DNA of 55,977 bases from Alphaproteobacteria bacterium (GTDB taxonomy: Bacteria; Pseudomonadota; Alphaproteobacteria; RF32; CAG-239). Under the pieces are notes generated by a model that was not told the DNA's origin, searched no databases, and was given only the letters and a program-made list of their open reading frames with translations. This document shows positions 26,337-33,050 of the stretch, in pieces. A program made the position numbers and the translations under genes. The stretch's first letter is position 1. The number at the start of each line of letters is the position of its first letter. The DNA lies in NCBI GenBank assembly GCA_017470585.1, contig JAFUYI010000050.1, forward strand, positions 1-55,977, read 5' to 3'.

Positions 26337-27450
26337 GATCGTTATTCCTCTTATAGCGTCGGTTGTAAATATTGCGGCGTTTGCTTTTTTTGGCGTGATT
26401 GTGCATCATATCCAACAAAATGCCCTCCCGTATGCCTCGGTCAGCGACCGTAATTTCCGATATCGGCCAAAAAGAGCAAATTCCCTCAATAATGGCACAT
26501 CCGGCAATCGTCAAATCCGCTTTCAACGGTCCGATGCAGGGATGTTTTTTTCTTCCCTCAACTCCCATCCTGCGGATTTTGGTGATGGAGTGAAGCAAAT
26601 CCTGTCTGTTGATGGATATGCCATCTACTGCTGAACGGTTGTAGTGCGGAAGATTGAGCTGCACCGCTCCCAGAACCGTTACTGTTCCTGAAGTGCCGAT
26701 AACTTGAATCTCTTGATTTTTAATTGCTTCAAAAATATGGTGTTTGGCCTCAAATGATTCCAAGAGTTTGTGCGTGCGCTCGATAATAGTGTTATACGCC
26801 AAATCGGTCATATCTTTATTGGGAAAGGCTTCCGAAACCGTAACCACGCCATAGGGAAGCGAAATATATCCTTCAATAAAGGTTTTGCCTGAATTGGTTA
26901 CTCTTGCAAGTGAAATCTCGGTAGAGCCGCCGCCGATATCAAAGACCAAAGCCCGTTTCAAATTGCGGTTTAGTAGCGGCACGCATCCAACAACCGCAAG
27001 CCTTGCTTCTTCCTGTGAGGAAATAATTTCAATATTAAGTCCGGTTTGGCGTTTAACTTCACTCAAAAAATCGGCGCAGTTAACGGCACGCCTGCAAGCG
27101 GCGGTTGCCACAAAGCGCGAACGATAAATCGGCGCATATTCGTTGATGATACCGGAGCATATTTTCAGCGCGCGTATTGTTCTTTTGACGGCATCGCGGC
27201 TCAAAAGGTTGTCGTTGATAATCCCCTCCCCCAAGCGAGTTATCCGCGAAAATGTCTCAATTACCCGAAATGAGGTGGGACTGGGGGTTGCTATAACCAA
27301 ACGGCAGGAATTGGTGCCTAAATCGATAGCCGCATAGGTGCGCGTTACTTCTTCCTCTTTCCTCCACCGATTAAACTTTTGCATTTTTGTATCATTCATC
27401 AACATCAAATCAATGTTGCTTATTTTGAACGATTTTATCTTTAAGAGCAA
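26308..27450 (-). CDS. Ppx/GppA phosphatase family protein, long copy
   Basis: Paralogue of the next gene with the same motif order: YAAIDLGTNSCRLVI, EIISSQEEARLAVVG and LVFDIGGGSTEIS. The core after about residue 37 is the family domain; a C-terminal Lys/Arg-rich tail (KKSKRRNIYNRRYKRNN) is unusual. The start is uncertain: in-frame ATGs at 27450, 27405, 27399 and 27384 all lack a clear ribosome binding site, and the family usually begins close to the YAAIDLG motif, so the first 20-30 residues may not be translated. First gene of the ppx-ppx-rlmE-rsmB-lipoprotein run. Confidence 0.85.
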   Translation of the reverse strand: MLLKIKSFKISNIDLMLMNDTKMQKFNRWRKEEEVTRTYAAIDLGTNSCRLVIATPSPTSFRVIETFSRITRLGEGIINDNLLSRDAVKRTIRALKICSGIINEYAPIYRSRFVATAACRRAVNCADFLSEVKRQTGLNIEIISSQEEARLAVVGCVPLLNRNLKRALVFDIGGGSTEISLARVTNSGKTFIEGYISLPYGVVTVSEAFPNKDMTDLAYNTIIERTHKLLESFEAKHHIFEAIKNQEIQVIGTSGTVTVLGAVQLNLPHYNRSAVDGISINRQDLLHSITKIRRMGVEGRKKHPCIGPLKADLTIAGCAIIEGICSFWPISEITVADRGIREGILLDMMHNHAKKSKRRNIYNRRYKRNNDHDKNKHGSY

Positions 27451-27482
27451 GTAAAATTTTTATTTTCGCTCAAAAATATTTT

Positions 27483-27514
27483 TTACGGAGGGGATTTTTT
27501 TCTCCCCTCCGTAA
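27483..27514. terminator. Terminator after cassette 4
   Basis: TTACGGAGGGGA pairs with TCCCCTCCGTAA (12 bp) around an 8-nt loop. On the minus strand it is followed by an AT-rich run rather than a pure T tract. Confidence 0.75.
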
Positions 27515-27522
27515 TCAGATGT

Positions 27523-27975
27523 TTATCCCGGATTATAGTTAATGGTAATATTGCCGAAGTTATACTTTCTTGCGGCAGGGGCTCCGCCGGTATATGATAA
27601 TTTGCCGCAAACATCATAATACGGAGGCTCATACGGCACTATAGTAAAACTATCAACCGTAATATTTCCGCTGCTTAAACTTGACGGAGATATGGATAAA
27701 CGTGAGTTATCCCCTACATTTGCCGTAAAACCGCCCGTATCTGTCGCTTCTCTTATGACACCTTCGCCATCAATCTCTAAAGTACAAGCATCTACCCATC
27801 CGCTGTCTTTAGATGGATCAATCGTAACGGATAAATCAAGGTTGCCGTTATTGCTTAGGCTTACATCGTGTTCAATCGTTGCGGTAACGGTCATTGTAGC
27901 GGAGTTGTCGGCATAAGCGCAGTAAGAGCCAAGTGCGACACCGGCAACGCCGAGCAATAAAATATATTTGTTCAT
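27523..27975 (-). CDS. Secreted small beta-rich protein, cassette family, copy 4
   Basis: 150 residues, the shortest copy. Signal peptide MNKYILLLGVAGVALGSYCA, cleavage AYA-DNS, then the constant SATMTVTATIEHDVSLSNNG. The strand motif reads LDLSVTIDPSKDSG, lacking the GTI of other copies. Two body Cys (DACTLE and DVCGKL). The GFTANVGDNSRLSISPSSL segment parallels FTANIPNPS of the others; it ends FGNITINYNPG. Start 27975 follows GGAAG. Bounded by its own leader upstream and a hairpin terminator downstream. Extracytoplasmic role unknown. Confidence 0.82.
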   Translation of the reverse strand: MNKYILLLGVAGVALGSYCAYADNSATMTVTATIEHDVSLSNNGNLDLSVTIDPSKDSGWVDACTLEIDGEGVIREATDTGGFTANVGDNSRLSISPSSLSSGNITVDSFTIVPYEPPYYDVCGKLSYTGGAPAARKYNFGNITINYNPG

Positions 27976-28203
27976 CTTAAAAACTTCCTTCTTTTATTAA
28001 AGTTATAAAGAAAAACCACCTTTTGGGTACAAAACCCGCGAGGTGGTTGGAAGCTAGAAACTGACTGTTAGTTCAGTGCAAAGTATTTGGCTTCCACCTT
28101 ATTTCTTTGCCTTCCAACCATAATAGCAGGAAGAATTTTTACGTTTTCTTAAAAACGCTAACAGAGAGGCTTCTAGACCTCAAAGTGACTTTTCATTCAC
28201 TTC
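27976..28203 (-). promoter_or_regulatory. Structured attenuator leader RNA, cassette 4
   Basis: Complete leader. P1: AAGTGA/TCACTT. GAGGT/ACCTC-type hairpin. Helix A: CTAGAAGC/GTTTCTAG (one G-U). Helix B: CTGTTAG/CTAACAG. Local hairpin: GCGTTTT/AAAACGT. Stem Q: GCAAAG/CTTTGC, enclosing AATAAGG and CCAAATA. Switch: GGTTGGAAG with CTTCCAACC. Terminator: AACCACCT/AGGTGGTT (28014-28048) with GGGT/ACCC inside and TTTTTCTTTAT after. All helices differ in sequence from the neighbours' but pair. Confidence 0.77.
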
Positions 28204-28209
28204 AAACCC

Positions 28210-28238
28210 ACCCTATCATAAAAAATCGCGATTGTCAA
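28210..28238 (-). promoter_or_regulatory. Cassette 4 promoter
   Basis: Minus strand TTGACA (28233-28238), 17 bp, extended -10 TGATAGGGT (hexamer 28210-28215). Confidence 0.75.
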
Positions 28239-28261
28239 GAAGAAGATTTTTAAAAAAACTT

Positions 28262-28289
28262 TTGACATTTACGCTAAAAATACTATAAT
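28262..28289 (+). promoter_or_regulatory. Consensus sigma70 promoter
   Basis: TTGACA (28262-28267), 16 bp, TATAAT (28284-28289): both hexamers are perfect. It is divergent from the cassette 4 promoter and 34 bp before the start of the 122-residue gene, implying strong expression. Confidence 0.85.
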
Positions 28290-28323
28290 AGGCACAATTA
28301 TAAACTATTTAATCAATTATTTT

Positions 28324-28692
28324 ATGGAAAGGAAATATCGCCAAGAGATCCTTGAAGACATCGCTTACAAGATGAAAACACAAACTCCTCTCTTTTGCGA
28401 CCTCCGAGATGTTCAGGTAATCCGCGATTGCGGCAACTTTGTCGTTGTACGTTATCCCAATTCCGAGATTGAAGCCATGACACACGTCGAGCTTGAGCGC
28501 GATTATGTCTATGACAGCCGCAAAAATGCTTATGTCGGACGTCAAAGTCATTACTTCATTGAGTGGAAAGGCCCCACGTTTGCCTATGCGGACGGAATTT
28601 ACGACAGCGGTGCGATGATCTGTGTTGACAATCTAAAAGACATTGTCATCTACACATCCTCGCAATTTTCCCGTCGTTTCGTGGTTTATTAA
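28324..28692 (+). CDS. Hypothetical protein, 122 residues
   Basis: Not recognised. Mixed alpha/beta soluble protein without signal peptide: a basic helical start (MERKYRQEILEDIAYKMKTQ), then alternating strands (DVQVIRDCGNFVVVRYPNSE, DYVYDSRKNAYVG) and a hydrophobic, Tyr-rich end (FSRRFVVY). The start follows TATTTT without a clear Shine-Dalgarno; the transcript would have only a short leader from the perfect TTGACA/TATAAT promoter. A terminator follows 7 bp after the stop, so this is a single-gene, probably well-expressed unit. Confidence 0.6.
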   Translation: MERKYRQEILEDIAYKMKTQTPLFCDLRDVQVIRDCGNFVVVRYPNSEIEAMTHVELERDYVYDSRKNAYVGRQSHYFIEWKGPTFAYADGIYDSGAMICVDNLKDIVIYTSSQFSRRFVVY

Positions 28693-28699
28693 CTCTTTC

Positions 28700-28726
28700 A
28701 AAGACCTTGATTTTATCAAGGTCTTT
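28700..28726. terminator. Bidirectional terminator
   Basis: AAAGACCTTGA pairs with TCAAGGTCTTT over a 5-nt loop, then ATTTT. It lies between the 122-residue gene and the convergent ABC exporter, whose stop codon it overlaps. Confidence 0.9.
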
Positions 28727-30482
28727 ATTTTATATCAATTCCCATAAAACCGGAAATCTGCATATTATAAAATCTAGCATAAACCCCTCCTTTATGAAGT
28801 AAATCTTCATGCGTGCCGCTTTCAACAATTTTACCGTTATCAAAAACCAAAATGCGATCCATCTCACGCAAAGTAGATAGGCGGTGAGCAATGGCTATTA
28901 CGGTTTTTCCTTTCATCAGGTTGTGCAGCGATTTTTGAATATGAATTTCGCTTTTGCTGTCAAGTGCCGAAGTCGCTTCATCAAAAATCAATATCGGTGC
29001 ATTTTTAAGAATTGCGCGGGCAATGGCTATTCTCTGCCGCTCGCCGCCCGATAAAACAACACCGCGGTCACCGACTTTGGTTTGGTATCCGTCGGCGAAT
29101 TTTTCAATAAAAATATCGGCGTAAGCCAATTTGGCGGCTCGTTTCACCGCAAAAAAATCAGCCTTTACGTCGCCGTAACGGATATTATCCTCCAATGTGC
29201 GGTTGAATAAATTAACATCCTGCGGGATTACGGCAATGTTGCGATGAAGTGAGTCTTGGGTCAGGGTTCGTATATCTTGATTGTTAATTTTTATACAACC
29301 GGAATTAACATCATAATAGCGGCTTATAAGTTTGATAAATGTTGATTTTCCCGATCCCGACAAGCCGATTAAACCGACTTTTTCACCGGCATTGATTTTA
29401 ACATTGAGATTTTCAAACAATTTTTCACGCCCGCTGTATGAAAACGCAACATTTTCAAAGCTTATCGCCGCTTTCTTTACTTTCAGCTCACCAGCATCCG
29501 GGCAATCAATTATTTCCGGATCAACCGCCAAGGTTTCAAGAGCCGAAACAATATGCCCCATCATCCGCGAAATGTTATTATATGCCCACGACATATTAAA
29601 CACCGTATAAGAAACGTTCAAAAACAGGGTGTTAACAAAAATAAACTGGGTAGTGTCAATAAGGTGTGATTTCAGCATAAAAATGGAAAAGAAAATAAAT
29701 CCCACGATTGAGAGAATACTCACAATCTGTTGGGTTATGCGAATATATCCCATAACTTTTTTCTCGGTGGTTTCCGCTTTGCGGAGTTGGCGCAGTGCTT
29801 GAAGCAGATTGATTTTTTCAAAACCGAAATTGGCAAAGCTTTTAATCTCACTGTAATTGGAAATCGAATCGACGACCATGGCATTGGCGACACTGCTCAA
29901 ACGCCCGCTTTCTTTGCCCCAATAATGGCGGATTTTTCCGAGTTTTAATGAAATCAATGTTACAAGTATAATCCACAGGGCAATAAACAAAGTATAATAA
30001 AGACTCACAAAGCTCAAAACTGCGGTTGTGGCAAGCAATCTTAAAAGCATATGCAAAACTTCGTGGCAAAAATTGATAAAATCGGTGGTATTATTGGCCA
30101 AGATATTGACTTTGTGTGAAATATTACCGGTCATCTCATTGGAAAAGTAGGAAATGGATTGCCTGTTCACATCCTCAAACACATCGTTTATAACCATGGT
30201 GCGAATCTTGGGAACGAAACGCGCCGTTATAAAAAGCGAGCTTTCCGAAATTAGCATGGAAATAAGCAGGACAACCGCCAGCATTGAGGCATAAAAAATA
30301 ATATCGCTCCAGTAGGTTTGACTTCCGATTTGTCCCGAAACAATATCATAAATTTTAGCCATAAAATAAGGTTCAACAGCGTTTGCACCTTGTCTTACGG
30401 CTACGCACAAGCCAAGTATTGCCACGCTCCACTTAAAAGTTTTAACATACTTCCATATAAAACGAGGCGCAGTTTTTTCCAT
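28725..30482 (-). CDS. ABC exporter, fused permease and ATPase (MsbA-like)
   Basis: Half-transporter expected to dimerise in the inner membrane. Residues 1-320 form a six-helix type I exporter domain; 345-585 are the nucleotide-binding domain with Walker A GLSGSGKSTF, Q-loop IPQDVNLF, signature LSGGERQRIAIARAIL, Walker B ILIFDEATSALD and the H-loop IAIAHRLSTL. Length 585 is standard. Substrate cannot be told: lipid A, lipids, peptides or drugs are all possible. No partner gene adjacent. Divergent from the PTS group with promoters in the 80-bp gap. Confidence 0.9.
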   Translation of the reverse strand: MEKTAPRFIWKYVKTFKWSVAILGLCVAVRQGANAVEPYFMAKIYDIVSGQIGSQTYWSDIIFYASMLAVVLLISMLISESSLFITARFVPKIRTMVINDVFEDVNRQSISYFSNEMTGNISHKVNILANNTTDFINFCHEVLHMLLRLLATTAVLSFVSLYYTLFIALWIILVTLISLKLGKIRHYWGKESGRLSSVANAMVVDSISNYSEIKSFANFGFEKINLLQALRQLRKAETTEKKVMGYIRITQQIVSILSIVGFIFFSIFMLKSHLIDTTQFIFVNTLFLNVSYTVFNMSWAYNNISRMMGHIVSALETLAVDPEIIDCPDAGELKVKKAAISFENVAFSYSGREKLFENLNVKINAGEKVGLIGLSGSGKSTFIKLISRYYDVNSGCIKINNQDIRTLTQDSLHRNIAVIPQDVNLFNRTLEDNIRYGDVKADFFAVKRAAKLAYADIFIEKFADGYQTKVGDRGVVLSGGERQRIAIARAILKNAPILIFDEATSALDSKSEIHIQKSLHNLMKGKTVIAIAHRLSTLREMDRILVFDNGKIVESGTHEDLLHKGGVYARFYNMQISGFMGIDIK

Positions 30483-30497
30483 AGTTTAAACTCTAAA

Positions 30498-30526
30498 TTG
30501 ACAGTTTGATGTATTTATATTATCAT
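30498..30526 (+). promoter_or_regulatory. Promoter of the 141-residue gene / PTS group
   Basis: TTGACA (30498-30503), 17 bp, TATCAT (30521-30526), 37 bp before the start codon at 30563; AAGGA ribosome binding site precedes it. Confidence 0.7.
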
Positions 30527-30562
30527 AGTTATAAATATGAGTTTAATCCAAAGGAATAAAAA

Positions 30563-30988
30563 ATGGAAACACAATATTACACAGTTGTTGAAAAACAGGA
30601 TTTTTTTGAAATAATTGAAAACAAATACGGCGAATTGGCAATTTTTATTGATGCCCGAGTCGGTGCCCCCGAAAATCCGGTTTTGGAATTTGACGGCAAG
30701 AAAACCGCCCTTTTGAAACGCGGCGGAAGATTGGCTGTTCGCTTGGACAATATCGACGATGAAACCAAAGGTCCTTTAGCCGAAGCGGAATTTGTTATGA
30801 TTGTTGAATTGCAGGGCAAAATGGTTGAACGGGTTTATGCCGTTCCGGTGGACAATGTCGAAGAAATTGTTTTCAAAGGACGTCAAACCCGAGCCGATGA
30901 ACTGGTATTGGCTAAAAGCAAAGAAGATGTTATCAAGAGCTTCGGTGCCGTCCATTGCTGGACCGGCGGCAGCTGCGAACAAAAATAA
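30563..30988 (+). CDS. Hypothetical protein upstream of PTS EIIA
   Basis: 141 residues, not recognised. Soluble, mainly beta (EFDGKKTALLKRGGRLAVRL, then MIVELQGKMVERVYAVPVDN), ending in a short Cys/Trp segment HCWTGGSCEQK with two Cys. No signal peptide. It is followed after 15 bp by the EIIA gene and then HPr, so it probably belongs to the same transcript. In many Alphaproteobacteria HPr kinase (hprK) occupies a nearby position; this protein has no Walker motif and is not HprK. Confidence 0.6.
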   Translation: METQYYTVVEKQDFFEIIENKYGELAIFIDARVGAPENPVLEFDGKKTALLKRGGRLAVRLDNIDDETKGPLAEAEFVMIVELQGKMVERVYAVPVDNVEEIVFKGRQTRADELVLAKSKEDVIKSFGAVHCWTGGSCEQK

Positions 30989-31003
30989 AAGCGGTGATAA
31001 TCT

Positions 31004-31402
31004 ATGTTGGGATTGGTTTTGGTTACGCATGGCAGGCTTGCCGATGAATTTGTGGCAGCTATGCAGCACGTTGTAGGTATTCAAGAACAGGTGGAAACCG
31101 TTTGCATAGGTCCTGATGATAATATGGAAACACGGCGCGATGAGATTTTGCATAAGGTGGAAAAGGTCAACAGCGGTGCCGGAGTTATTGTCTTAACCGA
31201 TTTATTCGGCGGGACTCCTTGCAATTTAGCGATTTCCATTATGGATAAGGCAAAAGTTGAGGTCTTGGCAGGGGTTAACTTGCCGATGTTGATAAAAATT
31301 GCCACTCTGCGCAAAGAAAAAGGGTTGAAAGAAACTGCGGTCTGCGCACAAGAAGCAGGCAAAAAATATATCAATATCGCTTCACAGCTTCTGGGTGCCT
31401 GA
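31004..31402 (+). CDS. PTS fructose/mannose-family EIIA protein
   Basis: 132-residue EIIA of the mannose family, the phospho-acceptor used by alphaproteobacterial regulatory PTS systems rather than for sugar uptake. The active-site His is residue 9 (LVTHGRLADEF). The conserved VIVLTDLFGGTPCNLAI follows at about 63-80, and GVNLPMLIKIA later. The stop TGA is immediately followed by the HPr ATG, so the two are translated as a pair. No EIIB/C/D permease genes are present, supporting a regulatory function. Confidence 0.92.
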   Translation: MLGLVLVTHGRLADEFVAAMQHVVGIQEQVETVCIGPDDNMETRRDEILHKVEKVNSGAGVIVLTDLFGGTPCNLAISIMDKAKVEVLAGVNLPMLIKIATLRKEKGLKETAVCAQEAGKKYINIASQLLGA

Positions 31403-31672
31403 ATGAGTGTGCAGAAAGAACTGGAAATAAAAAACCGCAAAGGATTGCACGCACGAGCGGCCGCGGCTTTTGTTAAAATCGTTGAAGCTTACGATGCCGA
31501 AATCACCGTAGGACGTGCGGGAGTTATTGTCAGCGGGTGTTCAATCATGGGGTTGATGATGTTGGCTGCCTCTCAAGGCTCAAAAATCACCGTTTGCGCC
31601 GAAGGAAATGAGGCTGATGAAGCGTTACAGGCAATTTCTAAACTTATTGAGGATAAATTCGGCGAAGAATAG
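31403..31672 (+). CDS. HPr phosphocarrier protein
   Basis: 89-residue phosphocarrier transferring phosphate from EI to EIIA proteins in the cytoplasm. Catalytic His16 (RKGLHARAAAAF) and the regulatory Ser47 (SGCSIMGLMML) are present. Ser47 matches the site phosphorylated by HPr kinase in organisms that have it, although hprK is not in this window. It abuts the EIIA gene without spacing. EI (ptsP/ptsI) is not in the window. Confidence 0.93.
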   Translation: MSVQKELEIKNRKGLHARAAAAFVKIVEAYDAEITVGRAGVIVSGCSIMGLMMLAASQGSKITVCAEGNEADEALQAISKLIEDKFGEE

Positions 31673-31753
31673 TAAGATAGTCTATAAAACCTTGGAAAGC
31701 AAACCGGAAAAACTACATTTTAAATGACTTCCTTTTTAATTTTCAGGAGTTTT

Positions 31754-31864
31754 ATGATGAAAACAAGTAAAACCACAAAAAAGAGCGTTGAAGAAGAAAG
31801 CAGCACCACATCATCCCAAACCAATACCGGATCCGGTTGCGGCTGCGGACACTCCAACAAATAA
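31754..31864 (+). CDS. Short Cys/Gly-tailed peptide (36 residues)
   Basis: Unannotated-size frame: MMKTSKTTKKSVEEESSTTS, then SQTNTGSGCGCGHSNK. It has a strong ribosome binding site (CAGGAG, seven bases before ATG 31754) and an excellent intrinsic terminator seven bases after the stop, so it looks like a genuine small gene 81 bp after HPr. The C-terminal CGCGH could bind a metal ion or be a modification substrate; both are guesses. No hydrophobic segment. Could be the end of the PTS transcript or separate. Confidence 0.6.
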   Translation: MMKTSKTTKKSVEEESSTTSSQTNTGSGCGCGHSNK

Positions 31865-31871
31865 AGACTAA

Positions 31872-31909
31872 AAAAAGCCTCCTTTGCTTCTCACATAAGG
31901 AGGCTTTTT
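31872..31909. terminator. Bidirectional terminator
   Basis: AAAAAGCCTCCTT pairs with AAGGAGGCTTTTT (13 bp). It serves the small Cys/Gly gene on the plus strand and cassette 5 on the minus strand. Confidence 0.92.
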
Positions 31910-31910
31910 C

Positions 31911-32444
31911 TTATTCGGCATTGTAAGAGATGGTCAATGTTCCTGTATGAGTGCCGGTGGTAACTTGAGAGACATCTCTTATCAAGCATTCATTTACATC
32001 AACAATAAAACTTCTTTCACTTCCGCTATATTTAATATTGAAATCACAGTAATTAGTATTACTCCCTCCAAAGATATTTCTAATTTCATTACCGTTATTT
32101 CCGGTGATACTCAATCCTCCGCATATAGGAGCATTGCCGGTGCAAACGGACGGATTAGGAATATTAGCTATAAAAGTCCCAAAGGTAATATTATCTGCCG
32201 AAGTAATAGCTCCTTGTATTTCATAGCTGATTGGACCACTAGAAAGATAGTTCCACTGTGTATCACTTCCCGTATAAGCCGGATTGATGGTAATTGTGCC
32301 AAAATCCAAATCTTGGGTAACATTCAAGCTGACATCGTGGGCGATTGTTGCGGTAACGGTCATAGTTGCCGAGTTGCTGGCGTATGCAGCGTAACTGCCA
32401 AGAGCAACACCGGCAATGCCTATTAGTAAAATATAGTTTTTCAT
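31911..32444 (-). CDS. Secreted small beta-rich protein, cassette family, copy 5 (four-Cys type)
   Basis: 177 residues, exported, function unknown. Signal peptide MKNYILLIGIAGVALGSYAA, cleavage AYA-SNS, constant NSATMTVTATIAHDVSLNVT, then FGTITINPAYTGSDTQWNY. Four body Cys at NPSVC, PICGGLSI, NYCDFNI and NECLIRD match copies 2 and 7. The INPAYTG segment is almost identical to copy 7 (NPAYTGND), showing recent shared descent. Ends GTHTGTLTISYNAE. A TTG two codons upstream is in frame; ATG 32444 after GGAAG is chosen. Confidence 0.83.
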   Translation of the reverse strand: MKNYILLIGIAGVALGSYAAYASNSATMTVTATIAHDVSLNVTQDLDFGTITINPAYTGSDTQWNYLSSGPISYEIQGAITSADNITFGTFIANIPNPSVCTGNAPICGGLSITGNNGNEIRNIFGGSNTNYCDFNIKYSGSERSFIVDVNECLIRDVSQVTTGTHTGTLTISYNAE

Positions 32445-32679
32445 ATTCAAACTTCCTTCTTTAGTTTCTTTATAACTTTAATAAAAGAAACCACCCGTTG
32501 GAGCTGTATGCTCCGCGAGGTGGTTGGAAGTTTCAGACTGTTGTCTAGAACAGTGTTGAGTATTTGGTTAAACCTTATTTCCCAACCTTCCAACCATAAC
32601 GGCAGGAATAAATTTTACGTTTTTATAAAACGCTAGACAAGAGGTCTGAACACCTCAAAGTGACTTTTCATTCACTTCG
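32445..32679 (-). promoter_or_regulatory. Structured attenuator leader RNA, cassette 5
   Basis: Complete leader. P1: AAGTGA/TCACTT. Hairpin GAGGT/ACCTC. Helix A: TTCAGAC/GTCTGAA. Helix B: TTGTCTAG/CTAGACAA. Local hairpin: GCGTTTT/AAAACGT. Stem Q: GTTGGG/CTCAAC (one G-U). Switch: GGTTGGAAG with CTTCCAACC. Terminator outer stem AACCACC/GGTGGTT (32489-32525), but the inner stem is GGAGC/GCTCC instead of GGGT/ACCC, a paired replacement. T-rich tail, then GGAAG and the start. Confidence 0.77.
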
Positions 32680-32685
32680 ATTTTT

Positions 32686-32714
32686 ACCCTAGCATAAAAA
32701 ATTGCGATTGTAAA
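32686..32714 (-). promoter_or_regulatory. Cassette 5 promoter
   Basis: Minus strand TTTACA (32709-32714), 17 bp, extended -10 TGCTAGGGT (hexamer 32686-32691). Confidence 0.72.
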
Positions 32715-32839
32715 GCAAAAAAAAAATTTTGAGTTTAAAACTTTCGCATTTCAAGAAGTTTTTAAGAAAAATCTCAAAAACTTTCATTTTTGGGAACTTT
32801 TTTTATATAATTGAAATAAAAATTTTTTATTTTTATGAC

Positions 32840-32869
32840 TTGACAATATACTATAACGGGGTATATGTA
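32840..32869 (+). promoter_or_regulatory. Promoter/operator of the Cys-rich protein-CDF pair
   Basis: TTGACA (32840-32845), then ATATAC (32846-32851) and GTATAT (32861-32866), an inverted repeat spanning the spacer with CGGGG inside, and overlapping -10 options TATATG (16-bp spacing) or TATGTA (18 bp). A dyad within the spacer is what metal-responsive MerR- or CsoR-type regulators use; no regulator gene is nearby, so this is inference. Confidence 0.5.
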
Positions 32870-32897
32870 TATTAAAAGGCAATTTCAGGAGGAAAAA

Positions 32898-33050
32898 ATG
32901 TCAAAATGCAACAATCCCAACTGTAAATGCGAAAACTGCCAATGCGGAGAAAATTGCCAATGCACGCAAACCTGCAGCTGCGGCGAAAATTGTCAATGCA
33001 ATAATGATAATAAATGCGATAAGGATTGCTCGTGCAAAAAAAATCAATAA
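32898..33050 (+). CDS. Metallothionein-like Cys-rich protein
   Basis: 50 residues with 14 Cys, all in C-x-C or C-x-x-C settings, including two near-identical repeats (CGENCQC). No aromatic residue and no His; otherwise Asn, Lys, Gln and Glu. Such composition marks a soft-metal chelator (Zn, Cd or Cu) in the cytoplasm. ATG 32898 follows AGGAGG; an in-frame ATG 11 codons earlier lacks one. The last 19 bp overlap the CDF transporter start, so the chelator and the exporter are translated together. It has no clear match to classical SmtA, which carries His. Confidence 0.82.
   Translation: MSKCNNPNCKCENCQCGENCQCTQTCSCGENCQCNNDNKCDKDCSCKKNQ

Noticed and set aside
31947-32426. 159-residue antisense frame over cassette 5
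   Set aside because: It is the complement of a gene with signal peptide, ribosome binding site and seven paralogues; the frame is open only because of codon bias.
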